Positions 6,624 through 10,637 of a DNA stretch of 10,637 nt are shown in pieces. How positions within the stretch are numbered: position 1 is the first letter of the stretch; every line of letters starts with the position of its first letter. The position numbers and the translations under genes were made by a program. The stretch covers positions 1-10,637 of the forward strand of contig DKWE01000083.1 in NCBI GenBank assembly GCA_002491565.1, read 5' to 3'. A model generated the notes under the pieces. It made no database searches and was not told the origin of the DNA. It was given only the letters and a program-made list of their open reading frames with translations. The stretch comes from Lachnospiraceae bacterium UBA7160. Lineage in GTDB: Bacteria; Bacillota; Clostridia; Lachnospirales; Lachnospiraceae.

Positions 6624-7796
6624 ATGCTGGTAACAGAAGAAATCATTGACAAATTTGAAGATTTTCACGAGGTACTTGGCTACCAGCCAGAAGACAGCCT
6701 CTTTTTTGACATAGAGACAACCGGACTCTCCCACACAGCCGCCTCGGTCTTCCTGATCGGGACAATCGCGCGCGAAACAGACCGCTGGGTATTGACGCAG
6801 TATCTCGCGGAAAAAAACGACGAGGAGGAACTCCTGCTCCGCCGTTTTTTTGCGGATGCCGCACCGTTTCAGACGCTGATCCACTTTAACGGAACAGCCT
6901 TCGACCTCCCGTTTCTCCTCGCACGGGCCAGGCAGTTTCAGATTCCCGTCACTGGCACAGACGCGGACGGACACTGGAAGAAGCATTCCCTCGACCTCTA
7001 CCAGCAGTTCCGCCCGCTGAAAACTCCCCTTAAACTAAAACGCGTAAACCAGCTCTCGCTCGAATGCGCCGCAGGCTGGCACCGGGAGGACACGCTGACC
7101 GGAAAACAGATGACCGCTCTGTTCCATGGCTTTGCAAAGACAGAGGATCCAGAGATCCGGCGACTCCTGCTGCTGCATAACCACGATGACCTCCTCGGAA
7201 TGACCAAAATCCTCTCCCTTGCCGCATACCGGCTCCTGTTTGCACCGGAAGCAGTCAGGACAGGCTCGGTCTCTGTCCAGGGGCCCACACCGGAGGCGCT
7301 GTCCGGCTTCCCCCGCCCTGAGGTGCCCTCCAAAGACACCCCCTGGCAGCTTCGGATTTCCTTTGCACTCTCGCACCCGGTTCCGGGAACCCTCCTGACA
7401 GAGAACCCTTTTTCCCTGTCGATAACCGGAGCTGACGGGCTGCTCACTCTGCCCTGCTTCCACGGAGAGCTGCGCTTCTTTTTTCCTGACTATAAAAACT
7501 ACGCGTATCTCCCGCTTGAAAATCAGGCAGTCCACAAGAGTGTCGCCGCCTGTGTCGATGCAGACTACCGCATCCCCGCAACTCCTGAAACCTGCTTTGT
7601 CCGGAGAACCGCTCTTTTCTGTATGCAGCCAAAAGGCTTCCGCACGCCCGCCTTCCGGGAACGCTATGACAGCGCGAAATCCTATTTCGAATATGACCCC
7701 TCGCTGCCAATGGACCAGCCCACACTTACCCGGCTGATCTGTTTCGCGCTGGACGAGAGCTTCCCTGCACTGGCAAAGCTCTGGAAACGGACATAA
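6624..7796 (+). CDS. RNase H-fold DEDD exonuclease-like protein (YprB-like, PF13482 type)
   Basis: A 390-residue protein whose first ~205 residues form a predicted 3'-5' exonuclease domain. The DEDD residues are visible as D29 and E31 in FFDIETTGL, D94 in HFNGTAFDLPFL, and D188/D189 in LLLHNHDDLLGM. B. subtilis YprB is of similar size. Substrate and pathway are not established for this family, though nucleic acid processing is expected, in the cytoplasm. The C-terminal ~180 residues contain no domain I recognise. Candidate starts are GTG 6600, ATG 6612 and ATG 6624; only 6624 has a good site, GGAGG at 6614-6618. It appears monocistronic, with the 132-bp element just upstream and a long hairpin starting six bases after its stop. 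Confidence 0.85.
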   Translation: MLVTEEIIDKFEDFHEVLGYQPEDSLFFDIETTGLSHTAASVFLIGTIARETDRWVLTQYLAEKNDEEELLLRRFFADAAPFQTLIHFNGTAFDLPFLLARARQFQIPVTGTDADGHWKKHSLDLYQQFRPLKTPLKLKRVNQLSLECAAGWHREDTLTGKQMTALFHGFAKTEDPEIRRLLLLHNHDDLLGMTKILSLAAYRLLFAPEAVRTGSVSVQGPTPEALSGFPRPEVPSKDTPWQLRISFALSHPVPGTLLTENPFSLSITGADGLLTLPCFHGELRFFFPDYKNYAYLPLENQAVHKSVAACVDADYRIPATPETCFVRRTALFCMQPKGFRTPAFRERYDSAKSYFEYDPSLPMDQPTLTRLICFALDESFPALAKLWKRT

Positions 7797-7801
7797 AGGA
7801 A

Positions 7802-7899
7802 GAGGGTGCCGCAAAATGCAGTCAGGACACAAGCCCAGGTACTTGGCCGAATGGACATGTACCTGAACTTGCAGCTTTCTGCTATTTTACGACACCCTC
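7802..7899 (-). ncRNA. Candidate structured RNA or long terminator hairpin in the flavoprotein 3' region
   Basis: A 16-bp outer stem pairs 7802-7817 with 7884-7899. Its only two imperfect pairs are C-A on the plus strand, which become G-U on the minus strand. A second 12-bp helix (7831-7842 with 7859-7870) has two more imperfect pairs, again G-U only on the minus strand, and is capped by a smaller stem with an AUUC loop. A third hairpin pairs GCAG with CTGC at 7871-7882. The minus strand continues after the outer stem with UUCCUUU, so it may end transcripts from the flavoprotein gene; it could also end the exonuclease mRNA. I do not recognise a known RNA family. Confidence 0.5.
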
Positions 7900-7909
7900 C
7901 CCACAAATC

Positions 7910-8070
7910 CATGCTGCAGCAGCCCCTTGCGATGGGCTCCTGATATACACCGCCATCTTGCAACAGCCACTTATGAGAGGACTCCTGATGTACGCCGCCA
8001 TGCTGCTACAGCCCCTTATGAGGGACTCCCGGCGCACTCCGCCATGCTGCAGCAGCCTCTTACGCGAGGC
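7910..8070. repeat. Tandem repeat of about 44 bp, 3.6 units, ending inside the flavoprotein gene
   Basis: Units begin with CATGCTGC or CATCTTGC at about 7910, 7954, 7999 and 8043, with lengths of 44, 45 and 44 bases. The fourth is partial. Each carries a small hairpin, for example AGCCC/GGGCT at 7921-7938, CCCT/AGGG at 8013-8024 and GCCTC/GAGGC at 8055-8070. The last hairpin spans the stop codon of the minus-strand flavoprotein gene. The units differ by roughly a quarter of positions, so this is an old or constrained array. The fourth hairpin is short and lacks a U-run, so it is a poor terminator. Confidence 0.7.
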
Positions 8071-9727
8071 CCTTAATGTACTCTATCATGCAGTCTCCTG
8101 CAACAATGCCGCTCGTATAGGCCGTGCCGAGCGCTGCGCCCTCATTCTCATAGTACGGGCTTGCATACAGGCTCCCGTTATCTACGCCTGCTACATAGAG
8201 CCCCGGAATCACTTCCTGCTGAGGTGTCAGTGCGCGGCAGTACGCATCGGTCTTTGCTCCGCCGAATGTACACCAGATCGACGGGATATACTCCATCACG
8301 TAGTAAGTATCACCGGTCAATTCCTTCATCAGATAGCTGTTCTTATAGTACAGATCATCCTTGCCGGCCTTGCACATCTTGTTGTACTCTGCCACTGTCG
8401 CTTCCAGATTGTCAAGTCCAAACGCCTCTGCGCACTCGGCAAGCGTCCCCTTCGCAATCCAGCCCTCAGAAATTCCCTTCTCCGTATCCGCATCCAGCTC
8501 TTCCAGCTTTACATCCTTAAAACCAGTCATTCCGACATACCAGTCCTCAGGACTTCCCAGATACTCCAGGATGCCCTTGTCACGGCAGCCGTCGTACATT
8601 GCCTGGTCAATGACTGCGTAGAATTTGCCCTCCCGCAGCGTCATCTCCCCGCCGAGCGCAAGCGGCCGGTCTGACATGTACTGCTCGTTCATGAAACGGT
8701 CTCCGTTTGCGTTGACGAGAAGCCCGCCGTAGATCGCAAATACCTGCGCTTTATTTGCACGCGACATTGCAGAACCCTGCGCACCCTGAATCTTATCGTT
8801 TGCGCCGCCGAACTCATTGCAGCAAAGCGCCCAGTTGCGGTCCGCGACTCCGCCCGCTCCGAGCACCATATCGTAGCCCTTGCCGTCGGAAAGCGTATTG
8901 CAAAGCGGATAAACAAGCAGATCTCCAAAATGCTCGCGCAGCCGCTTGTCATTTCCTGCGTACCCGCCCGTGGCAATCAGGATCGCCTTCGCGTTGTACT
9001 GAATATAGGTATCGTCATCCAGATTGCGCGCAATCACTCCGGTCACGGCCTCGCCCTTCTTTACCAGAACAACCGCCTCACGCATCGGCTCAAAGACGCC
9101 GCCGTCCGCCGTGAACTTGTCCACCAGAGGCTGGAACCGGTCCGCACCCTTGACCTGGTTGCCGTCCTTGTCCGCAAAATTGTGGCGCGCACGGAAGCCC
9201 ATGCCGTATGCATCGCGGCGCAGTCCCATATTCACTCCGTTGTCCATAAAATTGGAAACAACACGCTCACCCTGATCCACACACTTCCGGAGCAGCGCGC
9301 CGTTTACCGTGCCGCGGCTAAAGCCATACTGACACTCATACAGCGTCTGCGGTGTCACTGTAGCGTTCTCTTCCTTCTGCACTCTCGTATCCGCCAGCGC
9401 CGGACCGCCTGCCATACAGCCGTTCGACACACCGCAGCCCATTCCCTTTTCCAGCAGATAGGTATGGACGCCTGCCGCCTGGAGGGTCAGCGCCGCATGA
9501 ATGCCCGCCGCGCCGCAGCCGACTACGACCGCATCTGTCTCTACAACCTTCGCGATCTCATAGCCGCCCTTCACGCCCGGCTCAATGATCTCCTTCTCTG
9601 TCGTCGGCTCTGCGACCGTCTCCTCTGCAGATACCGAAAGCCCGCCGAACAATCCTGCCGCTGCAAGTCCAAGCGCACCCGCCGCCGTTCCTTTTACAAA
9701 CTCTCTTCTGGAAATTTCCCTTGCCAT
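8060..9727 (-). CDS. Tat-exported FAD-dependent reductase of the fumarate reductase/flavocytochrome c superfamily, substrate unknown
   Basis: A 555-residue flavoprotein. A twin-arginine signal, SRREFVKG at 6-13, is followed by a hydrophobic stretch and a likely cleavage site after SVSA (34), so it should be folded with FAD and exported by Tat. FAD-binding features are VVGCGAAG at 68-75, LLEKG at 91-95, ATGGYAGND at 252-260 and the C-terminal GLYVAGVDNGSLYASPYY (509-526) block. Unlike urocanate or methacrylate reductases of this type it has no N-terminal FMN-binding or haem domain. By eye, the fumarate-binding His and Arg (GVHHTMGG and NRLGGNA in Shewanella Fcc3) are replaced by SIWCTFGG and a Tyr-rich YYENEGAALG, so fumarate is unlikely as substrate. 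The frame is open to 9823, but ATG 9727 puts the Tat motif at the very start. Divergent from a tatA-like gene. Confidence 0.9.
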   Translation of the reverse strand: MAREISRREFVKGTAAGALGLAAAGLFGGLSVSAEETVAEPTTEKEIIEPGVKGGYEIAKVVETDAVVVGCGAAGIHAALTLQAAGVHTYLLEKGMGCGVSNGCMAGGPALADTRVQKEENATVTPQTLYECQYGFSRGTVNGALLRKCVDQGERVVSNFMDNGVNMGLRRDAYGMGFRARHNFADKDGNQVKGADRFQPLVDKFTADGGVFEPMREAVVLVKKGEAVTGVIARNLDDDTYIQYNAKAILIATGGYAGNDKRLREHFGDLLVYPLCNTLSDGKGYDMVLGAGGVADRNWALCCNEFGGANDKIQGAQGSAMSRANKAQVFAIYGGLLVNANGDRFMNEQYMSDRPLALGGEMTLREGKFYAVIDQAMYDGCRDKGILEYLGSPEDWYVGMTGFKDVKLEELDADTEKGISEGWIAKGTLAECAEAFGLDNLEATVAEYNKMCKAGKDDLYYKNSYLMKELTGDTYYVMEYIPSIWCTFGGAKTDAYCRALTPQQEVIPGLYVAGVDNGSLYASPYYENEGAALGTAYTSGIVAGDCMIEYIKGLA

Positions 9728-9851
9728 CTCCAAACTCCATCCTTTCCCAATAATGTAAACTGCCATTCCGTCTCCCGCGGCAAAGCTCTGCCAAGAGCGT
9801 TTTTGTGACACCGTTCCTTTCATAGGCGAGCGCTGCCTTTTGACTATCAGC

Positions 9852-9880
9852 AGTATACCATAAAATATTTTTTTCGTCTA
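9852..9880 (-). promoter_or_regulatory. Promoter of the Tat flavoprotein gene
   Basis: The minus strand has TAGACG (9875-9880), a 17-base A/T-rich spacer and TATACT (9852-9857), preceded by TGG as an extended -10. The leader would be about 118 bases. Confidence 0.65.
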
Positions 9881-9894
9881 CCAGCCTTTGTTCC

Positions 9895-9933
9895 TGTATT
9901 TACAAATATACACAAAAAAGTTAAAAATTTAAC
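9895..9933. promoter_or_regulatory. Possible operator: two inverted repeats between the divergent promoters
   Basis: GTTAAA and TTTAAC flank two bases at 9920-9933, and TGTAT and ATACA flank eight bases at 9895-9912. Both lie just upstream of the flavoprotein -35 box. The rest of the 9728-10094 gap holds the two promoters and no gene. In A/T-rich DNA such palindromes arise easily, so this is weak. Confidence 0.3.
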
Positions 9934-10033
9934 GCAATTTGATAGGAAAAAAGCTGGAATTCTTGTTAAAAAACTGTTATAGTTCTATGGGATGGTTTAC
10001 AATAGCGGTCAGCCGTGCAAAACGGTATACAAA

Positions 10034-10062
10034 TTGTCAGTCCCAGGACCGCAGAGTATAAT
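10034..10062 (+). promoter_or_regulatory. Sigma-A promoter of the tatA-like gene
   Basis: TTGTCA (10034-10039) and a perfect TATAAT (10057-10062) are 17 bases apart. The start would be near 10069, giving a leader of about 26 bases that carries AGGGAGGTG at 10078-10086. Confidence 0.8.
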
Positions 10063-10094
10063 TCTTTGTCAGATCGAAGGGAGGTGTAAATCGC

Positions 10095-10610
10095 ATGAAG
10101 ATTGGTATGCCGGAACTGCTCGTTGTCTTTATCGTGGCTCTGGTCGTAATTGGCCCGGACAAGCTGCCCATGTATGCAAAGAAATTCGGGCAGGCGCTGG
10201 CTCAGTTCCGCAAATACTCCGAGGAAGCTACAAAGGATATCCGCGAGAATATCGTCAGCCCGCTTGAGGAAGCACAGCGTCCTCTGCGCGAAGCGCTGGA
10301 GCCGGTCACAGAACTGGAAAAGAGTGTTCGGGGAAATGTGAACGACATTAAGAAATCGCTGAATGGCATCGGCAAACCGGAAACTAGCAATCCAAAACGT
10401 GAAAGCACCGCAGAGGGACCATCAGACACGGTTCATTCTGCCACAGATGGACCGATAAGCTCCTCCAGGATCGGCGAAGATGTGCCCGAATATGCTGCAC
10501 AGCCTGAAAACGGCACAAGAATAAATTCTGCAGAAAACGCAGAACCTTCCGCAGTTTCCGGTCCTGCTCTCACATCAGAGAAGGACGTGCAGTCTATTTT
10601 ATCATCCTGA
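10095..10610 (+). CDS. Tat translocase TatA/TatB-like subunit
   Basis: A 171-residue protein with the TatA/TatB plan. A short N-terminus and one membrane helix (about 6-20, PELLVVFIVALVVIG) lead to the hinge GPDKLP at 20-25, an amphipathic helix (about 26-60) and a long polar, Ser/Glu/Pro-rich tail probably without fold. The Glu at position 7 in PELLVVFI and the length resemble TatB (171 residues in E. coli) more than TatA (about 90); in two-component Gram-positive systems one such protein serves both roles. It should work with TatC to export folded proteins. Start ATG 10095 has a strong site nine bases upstream. Its divergent neighbour is a Tat substrate, and a tatC gene may lie just beyond the window. 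Confidence 0.88.
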   Translation: MKIGMPELLVVFIVALVVIGPDKLPMYAKKFGQALAQFRKYSEEATKDIRENIVSPLEEAQRPLREALEPVTELEKSVRGNVNDIKKSLNGIGKPETSNPKRESTAEGPSDTVHSATDGPISSSRIGEDVPEYAAQPENGTRINSAENAEPSAVSGPALTSEKDVQSILSS

Positions 10611-10637
10611 AAGAATGGTAGTGTCAAGTAATCTATG

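Noticed and set aside
7035..7832. Minus-strand open frame of 265 codons opposite the exonuclease gene
   Set aside because: The plus frame has the DEDD motifs. The minus frame has no recognisable domain, no good start, and runs through the hairpin at 7802.
7910..8070. CRISPR-like array
   Set aside because: The units are contiguous and diverged, with no identical repeats alternating with unique spacers, and no cas gene is present.
3290..9727. ApbE as the dedicated flavinylation enzyme for the Tat reductase
   Set aside because: The reductase has no FMN-binding domain, and the genes are several kilobases apart in different transcription units, so a direct link is not supported.
8930..9808. Plus-strand open frame of 292 codons opposite the flavoprotein gene
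   Set aside because: It is a shadow of the flavin-binding reading frame, rich in Arg/His/Cys, with no start signal.
10615..10637. Possible start of tatC (ATG at 10615 or at 10635) after the tatA-like gene
   Set aside because: Only a few codons are visible, no convincing ribosome binding site precedes either ATG, and no TatC motif can be seen; it remains open.

Overview
The window reads as a chromosome segment of a Gram-positive anaerobe of the Clostridia, most probably a Lachnospiraceae-type gut bacterium. The grounds are AGGAGG-type ribosome binding sites, good sigma-A-like promoters, a GGGtGRT/NifU-like gene pair, a two-gene YtrB-like ABC system and a Tat-exported flavoprotein. The genus is not determinable by eye.

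Left part (1-1503, minus strand): a two-gene operon of a NifU/IscU-like iron-sulfur scaffold followed by a GGGtGRT-family protein, the latter cut by the left edge. Next comes galE (1957-2973, minus), read from a consensus-like promoter. Divergent from it is a lipoprotein ApbE-type FMN transferase (3290-4306, plus). A strong, apparently bidirectional hairpin terminator separates apbE from the convergent ABC pair (permease 4480-5235, ATPase 5452-6141, both minus; the ATPase is promoter-proximal).

Right part: a DEDD-type RNase H-fold exonuclease (6624-7796, plus) faces a long Tat-signal flavoprotein reductase (8060-9727, minus). Divergent from the reductase is a TatA/TatB-like translocase subunit (10095-10610, plus). 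A Tat substrate and a Tat translocase subunit thus share one intergenic region, the main functional module visible here. ApbE may serve the same kind of extracytoplasmic flavin chemistry, but no FMN-binding-domain substrate is in the window.

The intergenic DNA is unusually rich in small non-coding elements. (1) A palindromic repeat family has three copies (1609-1761, 3107-about 3205, 5295-5447). The first is 153 bp with 11-bp perfect terminal inverted repeats and an exact 8-bp flanking duplication, as left by a transposon. (2) A 126-bp element with inverted ends abuts galE and supplies its stop codon. (3) A 132-bp element has perfect 20-bp inverted ends. (4) A long hairpin (7802-7899) becomes fully paired only as minus-strand RNA. 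(5) A roughly 44-bp tandem repeat runs into the 3' end of the flavoprotein gene. I see no tRNA, rRNA, CRISPR array or transposase gene.
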